A stretch of 64,000 nucleotides of DNA from Phyllobacterium sp. OV277 (GTDB lineage: Bacteria; Pseudomonadota; Alphaproteobacteria; Rhizobiales; Rhizobiaceae): NCBI RefSeq assembly GCF_900104355.1, contig NZ_FNIY01000013.1, positions 1-64,000 on the forward strand. Reading direction: 5' to 3'. This document shows positions 36,888-47,730 of the stretch, one piece after another. A program made the position numbers and the translations under genes. The first letter of the stretch is position 1. Every line of letters begins with the position of its first letter. Under the pieces are notes generated by a model. The model was not told the DNA's origin and ran no database searches. It worked only from the letters and a program-made list of their open reading frames with translations.

Positions 36888-37352
36888 ATGACTGGTGATC
36901 TCGATCGTATCGATATGAAGATGTTGCGGTATCTGCAAAAGAATGGGCGGTTGACCAATGCGGAACTGGCAACGCTTGTGGATGTCAGTCCCGCCACCTG
37001 CCACAGACGGACACAGCGATTGTTTGAAGACGGGTATATCAAGACCGTGCGGGCAATGGTGCAGCCGCAAAAAGTCGACCGCGGTGCGCTTGTCATGGTC
37101 GGCGTGGTGCTGGACCGCTCAACCCCTGAGAGTTTCGCCCAATTCGAGCAAGCGGTGACAAAACTGAGTTTTGTTCTCGACTGCAATCTTGTCGCTGGCG
37201 ATTTCGACTATTTTCTCAAAATCCGCGTCAAGGACATGGCCGACTTCAACCGCATTCACGGCAGCCAGCTCATCGCCCTGCCCGGCGTTCGCCAGACCCG
37301 AACTTTTTTCGTCATGAAAGAAGTGATCGATAATGCACCGCTGGATTTCTGA
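36888..37352 (+). CDS. acdR: Lrp/AsnC regulator of ACC deaminase
   Basis: 154 residues: N-terminal helix-turn-helix (DRIDMKMLRYLQKNGRLTNAELA...SPATCHRRTQRL) and C-terminal RAM ligand domain. ATG at 36888 has GGAAGA 7 bases upstream; an earlier ATG (36873) adds five residues. Likely activates acdS when ACC is present, as AcdR does in Pseudomonas and Azospirillum. Convergent with ntrC. Confidence 0.9.
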   Translation: MTGDLDRIDMKMLRYLQKNGRLTNAELATLVDVSPATCHRRTQRLFEDGYIKTVRAMVQPQKVDRGALVMVGVVLDRSTPESFAQFEQAVTKLSFVLDCNLVAGDFDYFLKIRVKDMADFNRIHGSQLIALPGVRQTRTFFVMKEVIDNAPLDF

Positions 37353-37361
37353 AACGCGGCG

Positions 37362-38828
37362 TTACCGGCCCATGTCGCTCTTGGTGTTCTTGTAGATGTT
37401 CACGCCAAGCTCGCGGATTTTCTTGCGCAGCGTGTTGCGGTTGAGCCCGAGCAGTTCCGCTGCCTTGATCTGGTTGCCATGGGTGGCTGTCAGGCATGAG
37501 AGAATGAGCGGATATTCCACTTCCTCAAGCACACGCTGATAAAGCCCGACCGGCGGAAGATCATCACCATAGGAGAGGAAATAGCGCTGCATGTTCAGTT
37601 CCACCGCCTGGGCGATAGTGATATCCTCGTTGGACATTGAATTGGAGGAAGGTTCGGTCGGGCGAAGATCGGCTTTGAGTTCCGCTTCGATCACATCCGC
37701 ATTGATTTCTTCCTGCGGATAAAGCGCAGCCAGACGGCGCACCAGATTTTCCAGTTCGCGCACATTGCCCGCCCACGGATAGCGGCGCATCAGATCGAGA
37801 CCATCGGCAGTGATGCGTTTTTCCGGCAGACCGTCTTTTGCCGCCATCTTGAAGAAATGCCTGACCAGATCAGGAATATCCTCGCCGCGCTCGCGCAGCG
37901 GCGGAAGTCGTAGCGGCACGACATTCAGGCGATAATAGAGATCTTCGCGGAACATGCCCTGATTGATCAGTGTGCGCAGATCCTTGTTGGTCGCGGCCAC
38001 GATACGCACATCGGTTTTGATCGGTGTGCGACCGCCAACGGTCATATATTCGCCCTGTTGCAGCACCCGCAGCAGCCGCGTCTGCGCTTCCATCGGCATA
38101 TCGCCGATTTCATCGAGGAACAGCGTGCCGCCATCGGCCTGTTCAAACCGGCCGCTTGAGCGGTTCTGCGCGCCGGTGAAGGCACCCCGCTCATGGCCGA
38201 AAAGCTCGGATTCAATCAGATCGCGCGGAATAGCCGCCATATTGATGGCAACGAACGGACCTTTACGACGGCGGCCATACTCATGCAGCGCACTCGCTAC
38301 GAGTTCCTTACCTGTGCCGGACTCACCTGAAATCATCACTGTGAGGTCGGTCTGCATCATGCGGGCGAGAACACGATATATATCCTGCATGGCTGGCGAA
38401 CGACCAACCAGAGGCATCGTGTCGGGCTGTTCCTCATTGGCCCACTTTTCCGGCTTTTTCTTCGGTTCCTTCAAAGCGCGGCCAACGATGCTGACCAGTT
38501 CGGTCAGATCGAAGGGCTTTGGCAGATATTCATAGGCACCCGCCTCCGAAGCGCGGATTGCGGTCATAAAAGTGTTCTGCGCACTCATGACGATGACGGG
38601 CAAATCTGGACGCGATTTTTTGATACGTGGCAGCAGGTCGAAGGCGTTTTCATCCGGCATTACCACGTCGGTGATAACAAGATCACCATCGCCAGCAGAA
38701 ATCCAGCGCCACAGGGTGGCGGCATTGGATGTGATGCGCACATCATAACCGGCACGCGAAAGTGCCTGATTGAGGACTGTTCTGATTGCTGCGTCGTCAT
38801 CCGCGACGAGAATGCTTCCCAAGCTCAT
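37362..38828 (-). CDS. ntrC: Nitrogen regulatory response regulator NtrC
   Basis: Sigma-54 activator of nitrogen assimilation, 488 residues. Receiver with phospho-Asp54, AAA+ domain with Walker A GESGTGKE (168-175) and an intact GAFTGA loop (215-220), then Fis-type helix-turn-helix ([20 protein letters not shown]). Two bases after ntrB. In many relatives ntrY follows at once; here ntrY is about 24.7 kb away. Confidence 0.97.
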   Translation of the reverse strand: MSLGSILVADDDAAIRTVLNQALSRAGYDVRITSNAATLWRWISAGDGDLVITDVVMPDENAFDLLPRIKKSRPDLPVIVMSAQNTFMTAIRASEAGAYEYLPKPFDLTELVSIVGRALKEPKKKPEKWANEEQPDTMPLVGRSPAMQDIYRVLARMMQTDLTVMISGESGTGKELVASALHEYGRRRKGPFVAINMAAIPRDLIESELFGHERGAFTGAQNRSSGRFEQADGGTLFLDEIGDMPMEAQTRLLRVLQQGEYMTVGGRTPIKTDVRIVAATNKDLRTLINQGMFREDLYYRLNVVPLRLPPLRERGEDIPDLVRHFFKMAAKDGLPEKRITADGLDLMRRYPWAGNVRELENLVRRLAALYPQEEINADVIEAELKADLRPTEPSSNSMSNEDITIAQAVELNMQRYFLSYGDDLPPVGLYQRVLEEVEYPLILSCLTATHGNQIKAAELLGLNRNTLRKKIRELGVNIYKNTKSDMGR

Positions 38829-38830
38829 GA

Positions 38831-39988
38831 TCAGAACCCTGCCTTTTTCGTAATAATCATTTCATCCGCATGATCCTCGACCGAAGGATCGCTTTGCCAT
38901 GCGGGCATCAGAATGCGGAACGTGGTTTTGCGCGGCACGGAATCACACTCGATCACGCCGCCATGATCGCCCACAATCTTGGCAACAAGTGCAAGGCCGA
39001 GACCGGAGCCATTGGGCTTGGTTGTGATAAACGGATCGAAGAGATGCGGCATGATATCAGGCGAAACACCTGCTCCAGTATCCTGCACGCAGAATTCCAA
39101 TGGCAGTGACACGCGGTTGCGAATACCCGGAATAGACAGGCGAATACCGGGCCGGAAGGCCGTCGATAGGGTGATTTCGCCCGGTTCGTTTGTCCCGATG
39201 GATTCGGCGGCGTTCTTCACCAGATTCAAAAAGACCTGCACCAACTGGTCGCGATTGGCGAAGACATAGGGCAGTGACGGGTCATAATCCTCGTGGAATT
39301 TGATGTGACTGGCAAAGCCGTTCTTGGCAATGGCTTTCACATGATCAAGCACAACATGAATATTAACGGCTTCACGCTCGATTGGTCGCTCGTCCGAAAA
39401 GACTTCCATGCGGTCGACAAGCGAGACGATCCGGTCAGTCTCATCGGTGATCAGCCGTGTCAGCGCACGGTCATCATCATTGAGCCCGGTTTCCAATAGC
39501 TGCGCCGCACCGCGAATTCCCGATAGCGGGTTTTTGATCTCGTGTGCCAGCATGGATGCAAGGCCCGTCACCGAGCGTGCCGCACCGCGATGGGTCATCT
39601 GGCGGTCGAGCTTCTCAGCCATGGATCGCTCCTTGAACAGGATAACGATCGAGCCCGGCGCTTCGCTGACGGGTGTCACATAGAGATCAACGATCCGGTC
39701 CTGTCCAAGACGCGGCGAAGAGACATCGACACGATACTCATTGATCGGCGATGGGCTTTCGCGCACCTGTTTGACCAGAGCCAGCAATGGGCTGCCGAAT
39801 GGCAACAGCATTTCAAGCGTATTGCGGCTCAATATGCTGGCGCTGGAGCGGAAAAAGGCTTCCGCATCGGCATTGGCATAGGAAATATGCCCCGTCTCAT
39901 CGAGCATGATCACCGGATGGCGGATGGCATTGAGAACAGTGCCTGCCAACTTGTCGTCCATCGTAACATTGTCTGCCGACGTCATCAT
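38831..39988 (-). CDS. ntrB: Nitrogen regulation histidine kinase NtrB
   Basis: Soluble kinase/phosphatase of NtrC, 385 residues: PAS domain (about 15-120), HisKA with His149 in [13 protein letters not shown], and HATPase with NLVKNAAES and [10 protein letters not shown]. Controlled by PII proteins in relatives. Shares a 4-base overlap with dusB. Confidence 0.96.
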   Translation of the reverse strand: MMTSADNVTMDDKLAGTVLNAIRHPVIMLDETGHISYANADAEAFFRSSASILSRNTLEMLLPFGSPLLALVKQVRESPSPINEYRVDVSSPRLGQDRIVDLYVTPVSEAPGSIVILFKERSMAEKLDRQMTHRGAARSVTGLASMLAHEIKNPLSGIRGAAQLLETGLNDDDRALTRLITDETDRIVSLVDRMEVFSDERPIEREAVNIHVVLDHVKAIAKNGFASHIKFHEDYDPSLPYVFANRDQLVQVFLNLVKNAAESIGTNEPGEITLSTAFRPGIRLSIPGIRNRVSLPLEFCVQDTGAGVSPDIMPHLFDPFITTKPNGSGLGLALVAKIVGDHGGVIECDSVPRKTTFRILMPAWQSDPSVEDHADEMIITKKAGF

Positions 39989-40983
39989 GCAACCTTCTTC
40001 ATGTCGTGTTCGTCAGACCGCGAGAGCGCGGCATGCAGGCGTCCAGCAACCAGACGCGGGTTTGTCTCGGTCATAATCCCGGCGCGTTCAGCGGCGCTGA
40101 TATCAACACCGTGCTTTTCCAGATACCAGCCAAGATGTTTGCGGGAATGGCGAATGCCTGTCTGCTCGCCATAATGGGCCAGCATCGCCTCGTAATGGGC
40201 GACAGCGTAATCCGCAATCATATCAGTGTTTTGGCCACTCTTACTGCCATGCACGATCAGTCCGGGAAGCCATGGCTGCCCATAGGAACCCCGTCCGACC
40301 ATGACGGCATCAGCACCGGAAGCTTCAAGAATACCGGCTGCGTCATCACGGTTCAGCACATCGCCATTGGCAACAAGCGGTATCGAAACCGCATCTTTCA
40401 CGGCGCGGATTGCGCGCCAATCGGCTTTGCCCTCATAGAACTGGCAGCGTGTGCGCCCATGCACCGTCACCATCTGGATACCGGCCTGTTCGGCGCGGCT
40501 AGCAAGTTCAGGTGCATTGATGGTGTCATCGTCCCAGCCCAGCCGCATTTTCAGCGTCACAGGAACCTTGACTGCACCGATAGTCGCTTCGATAAGCGTC
40601 AAAGCGTGATCGAGATCGCGCATCAGCGCCGAGCCGGAAAAACCGCCCGTCACTTTCTTAGCCGGGCAGCCCATATTGATATCGATAACATGCGCGCCCT
40701 CGCCTTCGGCAATACGCGCGGCTTCCGCCATCCACTTTGTCTCGCGTCCAGCGATCTGCACCACATGCGTGCCAAGACCATCACCGCGCAGCCGCAGCAG
40801 ATTACCGCGCTCACGCGTACAAAGTTCCGCGCTTGCAACCATTTCAGATACAACCATGCCCGCTCCTGCCTTCCACGCCAGTTGGCGGAACGGCAGGTCG
40901 GAAACCCCGGACATTGGCGCAAGGAACACCCGGTTACGCAGGACAACGCCGCCTATGTTGAGTGGTTGATGCAGATCAGTCAC
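39985..40983 (-). CDS. dusB: tRNA-dihydrouridine synthase DusB (NifR3)
   Basis: Flavin enzyme that reduces uridine to dihydrouridine in tRNA. 332 residues, TIM barrel; active-site Cys106 in [12 protein letters not shown]-binding NGDV and GRGSYGQPW. Heads the dusB-ntrB-ntrC operon; the region 40984-41148 holds its promoter and that of ispDF. Confidence 0.95.
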   Translation of the reverse strand: MTDLHQPLNIGGVVLRNRVFLAPMSGVSDLPFRQLAWKAGAGMVVSEMVASAELCTRERGNLLRLRGDGLGTHVVQIAGRETKWMAEAARIAEGEGAHVIDINMGCPAKKVTGGFSGSALMRDLDHALTLIEATIGAVKVPVTLKMRLGWDDDTINAPELASRAEQAGIQMVTVHGRTRCQFYEGKADWRAIRAVKDAVSIPLVANGDVLNRDDAAGILEASGADAVMVGRGSYGQPWLPGLIVHGSKSGQNTDMIADYAVAHYEAMLAHYGEQTGIRHSRKHLGWYLEKHGVDISAAERAGIMTETNPRLVAGRLHAALSRSDEHDMKKVA

Positions 40984-41148
40984 GTCACTGTTGCCTGTTT
41001 CGTATGCAATTTTCCAATCGCCTATCCTTTAGACAGGAACACCTGGTTAGGCAAGGCAAAGAGCACCTGGAAGTGACTAGTTTTCGTTTAAACCTCTGGT
41101 CTTTCGCTTCGGCAACAGGTAACGCAGTTGGAAGTTACGGAGAGAAGT

Positions 41149-42369
41149 GTGGCGGCAGGTACAGACGACAGACAGATGCGGGTAGCAGCCGTCATTGTGG
41201 CGGCTGGTCGCGGAGAACGCGCGGGCCAAAGCGTTGAAGGACCAAAGCAATATCGCAAGATCGGCGGTGAAGCGGTTCTGGCGCATACGCTGCGTGCTTT
41301 TCTCGGCTGTCCGTTCATCGATCATGTCGTTGTGGTCATCCACAAGGAAGACGAAACGCTTTTTGCGCAGGCAGCCGGTGATTATGCCCTGCAGGTGACG
41401 AAAGTCACGGGCGGACCGACACGGCAGGAATCAACCCGGCTTGGACTGCTTGCCCTCAAAGACAACGCTCCGGATCACGTGCTTATCCATGATGGCGTGC
41501 GCCCTTTCATCTCCGCTGATCTGCTTGAACGGGTGATCTTCAATCTGACACCACATATTGGTGTTCTGCCGGTACTTGCCGTTTCCGATACGCTGAAGGC
41601 AGCGGGCCATGATGCCATGGTCAGCGCCACGGTTCCGCGTGCCGGGCTTTATGCCGCCCAAACGCCGCAGGCTTTCCCCTATGAGCCGATCATGGCGGCG
41701 CATGATGCAGCATTCGCCATTGGCCGCTCTGATTTCACCGATGATTCCGCCATTGCCGAATGGCAGGGTCTGCCGGTGCGCATTGTCGAGGGCTCGGCTG
41801 ACAACACGAAACTCACCTGGGCAAAGGATATTGATATGGCTGATGACCGCCTGTCCGAGAGACATGCCGCCTTTCCGGATGTGCGCACCGGCAATGGCTA
41901 CGATGTCCACTCCTTCGAACCCGGCAATGGTGTGACGCTTGCCGGTGTGTTCATCGAACATGACCGCAAGCTCAACGGCCATTCCGATGCGGATGTGGCA
42001 TTGCATGCTTTGACCGATGCCCTGCTGGCCACACGCGGCGCTGGCGATATCGGCACGCATTTCCCGCCATCCGATCCACAATGGAAAGGCGCTGCCTCAC
42101 ATATTTTTGTCGAACATGCGGTAAAGATCGTCAAAGCAGCGGGCGGACGGATTGCCAATGCGGATATCACCCTGATCTGCGAAGAACCGAAAGTTGGTCC
42201 TCATCGCGCGGCAATGACCGCAGCTCTGTCAAAAATGCTTGGAATTACGCCCGACCGCGTTTCGGTCAAGGCGACAACCAACGAGAAACTGGGCTTTATC
42301 GGCCGCAAGGAAGGCATTGCCGCCATCGCCACTGCGTCGGTGATCTATCCCGGTGGTTTACCGGAATGA
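41149..42369 (+). CDS. ispDF: Bifunctional IspD/IspF, non-mevalonate isoprenoid pathway
   Basis: Fusion of 2-C-methyl-D-erythritol 4-phosphate cytidylyltransferase (about 1-230; [18 protein letters not shown]) and 2-C-methyl-D-erythritol 2,4-cyclodiphosphate synthase (about 245-406; GYDVHSF metal Asp and His, [17 protein letters not shown]). GTG at 41149 has GGAG 6 bases upstream; ATG 41176 is an alternative. Overlaps cinA by 4 bases. Confidence 0.95.
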   Translation: MAAGTDDRQMRVAAVIVAAGRGERAGQSVEGPKQYRKIGGEAVLAHTLRAFLGCPFIDHVVVVIHKEDETLFAQAAGDYALQVTKVTGGPTRQESTRLGLLALKDNAPDHVLIHDGVRPFISADLLERVIFNLTPHIGVLPVLAVSDTLKAAGHDAMVSATVPRAGLYAAQTPQAFPYEPIMAAHDAAFAIGRSDFTDDSAIAEWQGLPVRIVEGSADNTKLTWAKDIDMADDRLSERHAAFPDVRTGNGYDVHSFEPGNGVTLAGVFIEHDRKLNGHSDADVALHALTDALLATRGAGDIGTHFPPSDPQWKGAASHIFVEHAVKIVKAAGGRIANADITLICEEPKVGPHRAAMTAALSKMLGITPDRVSVKATTNEKLGFIGRKEGIAAIATASVIYPGGLPE

Positions 42370-42857
42370 GCGGGCTGATTGCGGAGGTAAAGGCCATCGC
42401 GGTTCTGGAAGCGTGCCGTCCCAAAGGCATTTTGCTGGCGACAGCGGAATCCTGCACGGGCGGCCTGATTGCGGCCTCCCTTACCGATATATCAGGTTCG
42501 TCCGACGTGGTGGATCGCGGCTTCGTCACGTACTCCAATGAAGCCAAGCACGACATGCTTGGTGTCTCCTCGGAACTCATAGACACACATGGCGCTGTCT
42601 CCGAGGAAGTGGCGCTTGCCATGGCGGCGGGTGCGTTGAAGCATTCCCGTGCGGGAATTGCAGTGTCAGTTACAGGTGTTGCCGGTCCCGGCGGCGGTTC
42701 CGCCGCAAAACCGGTTGGGCTTGTCTGGTTTGGCGTCGTCCTCAAAGGACAGGCACCACAGGCTGTGCGCCATATTTTCCCGGATCATGGCCGCGCAAGC
42801 ATCCGTCACGCCGCGGTTAATACGGCGCTCGATCTGGTGCTCAAAATACTTGCCTGA
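42366..42857 (+). CDS. CinA C-terminal domain protein (nicotinamide-nucleotide amidase)
   Basis: 163 residues, only the PncC-type domain: [33 protein letters not shown] and KPVGLVW. It deamidates NMN in NAD recycling in relatives. The N-terminal MoCF-like half of full CinA is absent, as usual for short PncC proteins. Translation coupled to ispDF (ATGA). Confidence 0.93.
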   Translation: MSGLIAEVKAIAVLEACRPKGILLATAESCTGGLIAASLTDISGSSDVVDRGFVTYSNEAKHDMLGVSSELIDTHGAVSEEVALAMAAGALKHSRAGIAVSVTGVAGPGGGSAAKPVGLVWFGVVLKGQAPQAVRHIFPDHGRASIRHAAVNTALDLVLKILA

Positions 42858-42859
42858 AA

Positions 42860-43291
42860 TCAGCTGCGCGTTACCCGGTAAGCCATACCAATTGCTTCCG
42901 GTGTCACAGGCTCAAAGCCGAATTTTGCATAGAGATATTTTGCCGGACCGTCAGCGACGAGACTGACATAAGCCCCCTCCTGCGCTTCCGCATCCAGATA
43001 TGCCTTTAACGCTGTCATGATCTTTTTGCCAAGCCCGCGTGCCTGATGATCAGGGTCAACGGCAATATCCACCACCTGATAAAAACAGCCGCGATCGCCG
43101 ACGATACGGCCCATGCCGACAGCCATGCCATCCAGTTTGATGGTCACACCGCAAATCGTATTCGGCAAGCCTATAGCCGCCGCTTCCCTGCTCTTTGGGC
43201 TCAGGCCCGAGATCAGACGCAACCGGCAGTAATCGTCAATGGATGGCGTTTCCATATGAACTGAAAAATCGGACTCACTGCGGCGCATCAT
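42860..43291 (-). CDS. GNAT family N-acetyltransferase
   Basis: 143 residues with the acetyl-CoA motif DPDHQARGLGKKIM (Q/R-x-x-G-x-G/A) and a C-terminal YAKFGFEPV. Acceptor unknown. Convergent with cinA, 2 bases between stops. Confidence 0.88.
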   Translation of the reverse strand: MMRRSESDFSVHMETPSIDDYCRLRLISGLSPKSREAAAIGLPNTICGVTIKLDGMAVGMGRIVGDRGCFYQVVDIAVDPDHQARGLGKKIMTALKAYLDAEAQEGAYVSLVADGPAKYLYAKFGFEPVTPEAIGMAYRVTRS

Positions 43292-43376
43292 TGTCTCCCA
43301 TGCTGATTGCGCTCTTGCTTTAGCTGAATCGGCCAGACGCGATCAATCGCTTGATGTGCCAAAAATATTGCAGGTT

Positions 43377-43495
43377 CGTGGTTCGACAAGCTCACCATGA
43401 GGGAGAGTGATGATGAAAGGGAGCCAAGATTTGCTACATTGGTCACCATCTTTGCAACCCACCCCTCTCCCTCATGGTGAGCTTGTCGAACCACG
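43377..43495. repeat. Palindromic intergenic repeat, copy 1
   Basis: A 31-base arm at 43377-43407 is repeated perfectly, inverted, at 43465-43495, with 57 bases between. Core: TTCGACAAGCTCACCATGAG. The same core recurs at 52155-52270 and 52843-52975, so it is a dispersed element. The gene-free region 43292-43595 holds nothing else recognised. Confidence 0.9.
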
Positions 43496-43595
43496 CGCGA
43501 TTGGTTTGCAACTTTTGCAGATAACAACGTTGCCCCCATGAGAATAGGCAATCAGCAGCATATACTTAGCCGGAGAAATAAATCAAACATGGGCT

Positions 43596-44054
43596 CTAAG
43601 GCCCCCGCCCATAAATCTGGTCAGCGCGTTTTTCAAAGGCTTCGGTGAATTTCCTAAAGGCAATATCGAACATCGATCCCATCAAAAAACCGAGTGTGCG
43701 GCTTTTGAATTCATAATCGATATAGAATTTTACCTCGGAATGCTCAGGATTGCCCAATGGCACGAACTGCCATTTATTGTCGAGATAACGGAAGGGGCCA
43801 TCGATATATTTGGTCTCGATGACCTTCTCATCCGGCTTGAGCAGAACCTGGCTGGTAAATGTCTCGCGGATAAGTTTGTAGCCAACAGTCATATCGGCAA
43901 TCAGCAGGGTCTTGCCATCCCGCTCCTTGCGCGAGCGTACTTTCAGGCTCTCGCACATGGGCAGAAACTGCGGATAGCTTTCCACATCGGCGACCAGATC
44001 AAACATCTGCTCGGCCCGATGCACCACGGGGCGTGTCGTATCGAATTTCGGCAT
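43596..44054 (-). CDS. COQ10/RatA-type START-domain protein
   Basis: 152 residues, polyketide cyclase/COQ10 family: FDLVADVESYPQFLPMCESLKV and FRYLDNKWQF are characteristic. Mitochondrial COQ10 binds ubiquinone and aids respiration; E. coli RatA was reported to block ribosome association. Next to lipA in many alphaproteobacteria, which favours the quinone role (inference). Confidence 0.88.
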   Translation of the reverse strand: MPKFDTTRPVVHRAEQMFDLVADVESYPQFLPMCESLKVRSRKERDGKTLLIADMTVGYKLIRETFTSQVLLKPDEKVIETKYIDGPFRYLDNKWQFVPLGNPEHSEVKFYIDYEFKSRTLGFLMGSMFDIAFRKFTEAFEKRADQIYGRGP

Positions 44055-44058
44055 TCAG

Positions 44059-45027
44059 TTAGCTTCTGTTGGCGTGCAGCGCCTCGCGTGCAGCCTTCAG
44101 CTTGGCAAAATCGTCACCCGCATGGTGCGATGAACGGGTCAGCGGGCTCGATGCAACCACAAGGAAACCCTTGGTCTTGGCAATCGTCGCGTAGGATTTG
44201 AATTCATCCGGCGTGACATAGTTGAGAACCGGGTGATGCTTGCGCGTTGGCTGCAGATACTGGCCAATGGTCATGAAATCCACATTGGCAGAACGCAGAT
44301 CATCCATAAGCTGCAGAACTTCGTTCCGCTCTTCGCCAAGACCGACCATGATGCCGGATTTGGTGAAAATTGTCGGATCAAGTTCCTTCACCCGCTGCAA
44401 CAGGCGGATAGAGTGGAAGTAACGGGCACCCGGGCGCACTTTGAGATAATTGGACGGCACGGTTTCGAGATTGTGGTTGAACACATCAGGACGCGCAGCA
44501 ACAACGATCTCCAGAGCGCCATCCTTGCGCAGGAAATCCGGTGTCAGGATTTCTACAGTGGTGCCGGGTGAAATCTCGCGGATTGCGTTGATGACGTCGG
44601 CAAAATGCTGGGCACCACCATCGGGCAGATCATCACGATCAACGGAGGTGATAACAACGTGGGTCAGACCCATCTTCTTGACGGCCTTTCCGACATTTTT
44701 AGGCTCGTTCGGATCAAGCGCCGTCGGCAAGCCTGTTGCAACATTGCAGAACGCGCAGGCGCGTGTGCAAATCTCGCCCATGATCATGAAGGTCGCGTGC
44801 TTCTTGTCCCAGCATTCACCAATATTGGGGCAGCCAGCCTCTTCGCAAACCGTCACGAGATTGTGCGAACGGACGATATCGCGCGTTTCCGAATAGCCCT
44901 TGGAAACAGGCGCCTTGACGCGAATCCAATCCGGCTTCTTCAGAAGCTCCGTATCCGGTCGATGCGCCTTTTCAGGATGCCGCAGGCGCCGTTTTTGATC
45001 GATCGTATCGAGAACCGTTACCATCAC
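44059..45027 (-). CDS. lipA: Lipoyl synthase
   Basis: Radical SAM enzyme that inserts sulfur into octanoyl groups on E2 and H proteins. 322 residues; radical cluster cysteines C87, C91 and C94 (CTRACAFC) and the second cluster set C61, C66 and C72. Near pdhABC and lpdA, whose product needs lipoate. 4 bases before the COQ10-like gene. Confidence 0.97.
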   Translation of the reverse strand: MMVTVLDTIDQKRRLRHPEKAHRPDTELLKKPDWIRVKAPVSKGYSETRDIVRSHNLVTVCEEAGCPNIGECWDKKHATFMIMGEICTRACAFCNVATGLPTALDPNEPKNVGKAVKKMGLTHVVITSVDRDDLPDGGAQHFADVINAIREISPGTTVEILTPDFLRKDGALEIVVAARPDVFNHNLETVPSNYLKVRPGARYFHSIRLLQRVKELDPTIFTKSGIMVGLGEERNEVLQLMDDLRSANVDFMTIGQYLQPTRKHHPVLNYVTPDEFKSYATIAKTKGFLVVASSPLTRSSHHAGDDFAKLKAAREALHANRS

Positions 45028-45033
45028 AATGTC

Positions 45034-45315
45034 CTAGTTTGAGGATCTGGCTTTGCCAAAAATCCACAGAATGATAATTGCACCAGCAGTCGCAACGATC
45101 AGATTTCCAAAAAAGCCGTAAAAGTTGAAATTCAACAATCCGGCAAGTGTGCCACCGACGAAAGACCCGGCAATACCAACAAGAATATTGGTGAACAAGC
45201 CGTGATTTCGGTTCATCGCTTTCTCAGCGATATATCCTGCGATGAAACCGATGAGCAGCATTCCGAAGAAACCGACCCCTGGCATGCTCATGATACTGAC
45301 TGGTTGATCTGTCAT
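45034..45315 (-). CDS. GlsB/YeaQ/YmgE family membrane protein
   Basis: 93 residues with three membrane helices; GFIAGYIAEKAM, NILVGIAGSFVGG and LIVATAGAIIILWI are typical of transglycosylase-associated proteins. Function unclear; stress-linked in enterics. ATG 45315 chosen by family length. Confidence 0.8.
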   Translation of the reverse strand: MTDQPVSIMSMPGVGFFGMLLIGFIAGYIAEKAMNRNHGLFTNILVGIAGSFVGGTLAGLLNFNFYGFFGNLIVATAGAIIILWIFGKARSSN

Positions 45316-45326
45316 CTCTGCTCGCT

Positions 45327-45590
45327 CTATCGTCCTGACGCAATTGCAATGGCACGAAACACCAGAGCCCATATAACACCGAAAAGAAAACCGCCCAACC
45401 CGCAGGCCACAGTCACTGTCCAGACACCGGCCCAACCGCCAATGGCCGTGCCATTGATGGATATGGTGTTGCCGGAAAGCAGACTCAAGGCGGATGCGGC
45501 AAACCCCAGCCCAAAGCCGATCAGTGTCGACCATTTGAGGATTGCCCATGACAGGCGAATCCAGGGTTTGCTATCCTTGATGGTGACCAA
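45327..45590 (-). CDS. Small membrane protein
   Basis: 87 residues, two membrane helices (about 15-40 and 55-82). No family recognised. Lies between lpdA and the GlsB-like gene on the same strand, with 11-23 base gaps, so it is probably in the same operon. Confidence 0.65.
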   Translation of the reverse strand: MVTIKDSKPWIRLSWAILKWSTLIGFGLGFAASALSLLSGNTISINGTAIGGWAGVWTVTVACGLGGFLFGVIWALVFRAIAIASGR

Positions 45591-45613
45591 CGGGCCGGTA
45601 ATCCTTTCACATA

Positions 45614-47059
45614 TCAGGCGTTCAAAACGCGTCCATAGGCATCCAGCACGCTTTCCTTCATCGTCTCCGACAATGTCGGATGCGGGAAGATCGTATGCAT
45701 CAGTTCTTCTTCGGTGGTTTCAAGGTTCATCGCGACGACAAAGCCCTGAATGAGTTCAGTGACTTCCGCACCAACCAGATGCGCGCCCAAAAGCTGACCC
45801 GTTTTCTTGTCGAAAACCGTTTTCACCATGCCCTGATCTTCACCAAGCGCAATCGCCTTGCCATTGGCAACGAAGGGGAAGCGGCCGACGCGGATATCGT
45901 AGCCTTCGGCTTTGGCCTTGGCTTCTGTCAGACCAACGGAAGCAACCTGCGGGTTGCAATAGGTGCAGCCCGGGATCTTGGCCTTGTCCATCGGATGGAC
46001 ATTCGGCAATCCGGCGATTTTTTCCACGCAGATGACAGCCTCGTGCTCGGCCTTGTGCGCCAGCATGGGCGGACCAGCCACATCGCCAATGGCATAAACG
46101 CCGGGAACATTGGTCTTGCCATAGGGATCGATGACAATGCAGCCGCGATCCGTCTTGATCCCAAGCGCTTCAAGGCCAATATTTTCAATATTGCCCTGAA
46201 CGCCGACAGCCGAAACCATACGGTCAGCGGTGATCTTTTCGACCTTGCCATCCTTCTTTTCCACATGGGCGGTGATCGAGTTGGCTGATTTTTCAACCTT
46301 GGTGACCTTGGCATCAAGGATGATCTTCATGCCCTGCTTTTCAAACTGCTTGCGGGCGAAGTTGGAAATCTCCGTATCTTCGACAGGCATGACCTGCGAC
46401 ATCACTTCGACCACAGTCACATCAACACCCATGGTGCGATAGAACGAGGCGAATTCGATACCGATAGCGCCCGAGCCCATGACCAGCAGCGACTTTGGCA
46501 TTTCTTCCGGCTTCATCGCCTCGAAATAGGTCCAGATCAGCTTGCCATCCGGCTCGATACCCGGCAGCGCGCGGGGACGGGCGCCGGTTGCAATGATAAT
46601 GTGTTTTGCCGTGTAGGTGCCCTCGCCCAAGGCGTTCTTGGGCAATGGTGCCTGCGGCTCCATCGGCTTCTTGGTGGTCTTGGAAACGATGATTTCACCC
46701 GGCTTGGTCAGCTTGGCTTCGCCCCAGATGACATCGACCTTGTTCTTCTTCATCAGGAAGCCGACGCCGCCATTCATCCGCTCGGCAATGCCGCGCGAGC
46801 GCGCGACGATTGCCTTGAGGTCAGCTGTTACGCTGCCTTCGATCTTCAGGCCGTAATTCTTGGCATGTTCGGCATAGTGAAAGATTTCGGCCGAGCGAAG
46901 CAGCGCCTTGGTGGGGATACAGCCCCAGTTGGAGCAGATACCGGCAAGATGCTCGCGCTCCACAATGGCGGTTTTCAATCCCAGCTGCGCGGAACGGATG
47001 GCAGCGATATAGCCGCCCGGACCGGAACCAATGATGATCACGTCGTAATTATTGGCCAA
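45614..47059 (-). CDS. lpdA: Dihydrolipoyl dehydrogenase (E3)
   Basis: Flavin enzyme that reoxidises dihydrolipoamide in pyruvate dehydrogenase. 481 residues; FAD site GSGPGGYIAA (11-20), redox cysteines C42 and C47 (CSNWGCIPTK), and the His-Glu pair in HPHPTLSE near the end. Clustered with pdhABC. Confidence 0.96.
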   Translation of the reverse strand: MANNYDVIIIGSGPGGYIAAIRSAQLGLKTAIVEREHLAGICSNWGCIPTKALLRSAEIFHYAEHAKNYGLKIEGSVTADLKAIVARSRGIAERMNGGVGFLMKKNKVDVIWGEAKLTKPGEIIVSKTTKKPMEPQAPLPKNALGEGTYTAKHIIIATGARPRALPGIEPDGKLIWTYFEAMKPEEMPKSLLVMGSGAIGIEFASFYRTMGVDVTVVEVMSQVMPVEDTEISNFARKQFEKQGMKIILDAKVTKVEKSANSITAHVEKKDGKVEKITADRMVSAVGVQGNIENIGLEALGIKTDRGCIVIDPYGKTNVPGVYAIGDVAGPPMLAHKAEHEAVICVEKIAGLPNVHPMDKAKIPGCTYCNPQVASVGLTEAKAKAEGYDIRVGRFPFVANGKAIALGEDQGMVKTVFDKKTGQLLGAHLVGAEVTELIQGFVVAMNLETTEEELMHTIFPHPTLSETMKESVLDAYGRVLNA

Positions 47060-47083
47060 GACTCGGGTCCTCCTAAGACTGAA

Positions 47084-47722
47084 CTAAATATCGAGTATGC
47101 CTCGAACGATTGGTGCAATGGCTTTGCCGATTGCCCGTGTATTGTCTCTATCCAGATGCACGCCATCGACAGGCGATGTTTTTGCCACCGATCCCGCATC
47201 GAAAAAGCCGCAAGCGGCCTCTTTGGCGGCATCGTCATAATAGGCTGAGAGCAGGCGCGACTGCTCTATACCCTGCTCGAACACCAGCCTGAATTCCGGC
47301 CCGCCTGCCTCACCCAGTGCTGGCGGCGACATGATCAGGATATCAGGTGCTTTCACACCAAGCTGGTAAGGCGCAGTGCGCACAATTTCGATCAGCCGCT
47401 GCATACCGCGCTTGGTGCCCAATGCATTGCCGCAGATAAATGTCTTCATGTCGTTGGTGCCGAGCATGATGATGACCAGATCAAGCGGGAAATGCGTGCC
47501 AAGCGCCGTGGTTAGCGTCTTGGCAGCATTGCGCTCAAATCCTGAAAGATGATCATCGAAGGCGGTTGTCCGCCCGTTCAGACCATCGGCAACAATATTC
47601 ACGTTGCTGCCAAGCTCCGCCTGCAATACCTGCGGCCAGCGGTCCTCCAGCGCATGACGCCCTGACCCGTCAGGGATATACCCCCAGGTCAGAGAATCGC
47701 CATAGCAGAGAACCGTTTTCAT
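47084..47722 (-). CDS. SGNH/GDSL hydrolase (arylesterase-like)
   Basis: 212 residues: block I YGDSLTWG with catalytic Ser, block III GTND, and block V DGVHLD with Asp and His. Resembles the octameric GDSL esterases that act on aryl and acyl esters. Lies between pdhC and lpdA, a usual place in this order; a role with the complex is not known. Confidence 0.9.
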   Translation of the reverse strand: MKTVLCYGDSLTWGYIPDGSGRHALEDRWPQVLQAELGSNVNIVADGLNGRTTAFDDHLSGFERNAAKTLTTALGTHFPLDLVIIMLGTNDMKTFICGNALGTKRGMQRLIEIVRTAPYQLGVKAPDILIMSPPALGEAGGPEFRLVFEQGIEQSRLLSAYYDDAAKEAACGFFDAGSVAKTSPVDGVHLDRDNTRAIGKAIAPIVRGILDI

Positions 47723-47730
47723 CGGCGGCC

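Noticed and set aside
12690-37361. Classic integrative genomic island
   Set aside because: No integrase, tRNA, direct-repeat ends or IS element was seen; the segment has mixed strands and ordinary-looking genes, so stepwise gain is as likely.
43288-43551. 87-residue minus-strand frame downstream of the GNAT gene
   Set aside because: It runs through both arms of the palindromic repeat and encodes no family-like sequence; the frame is a by-product of the repeat.
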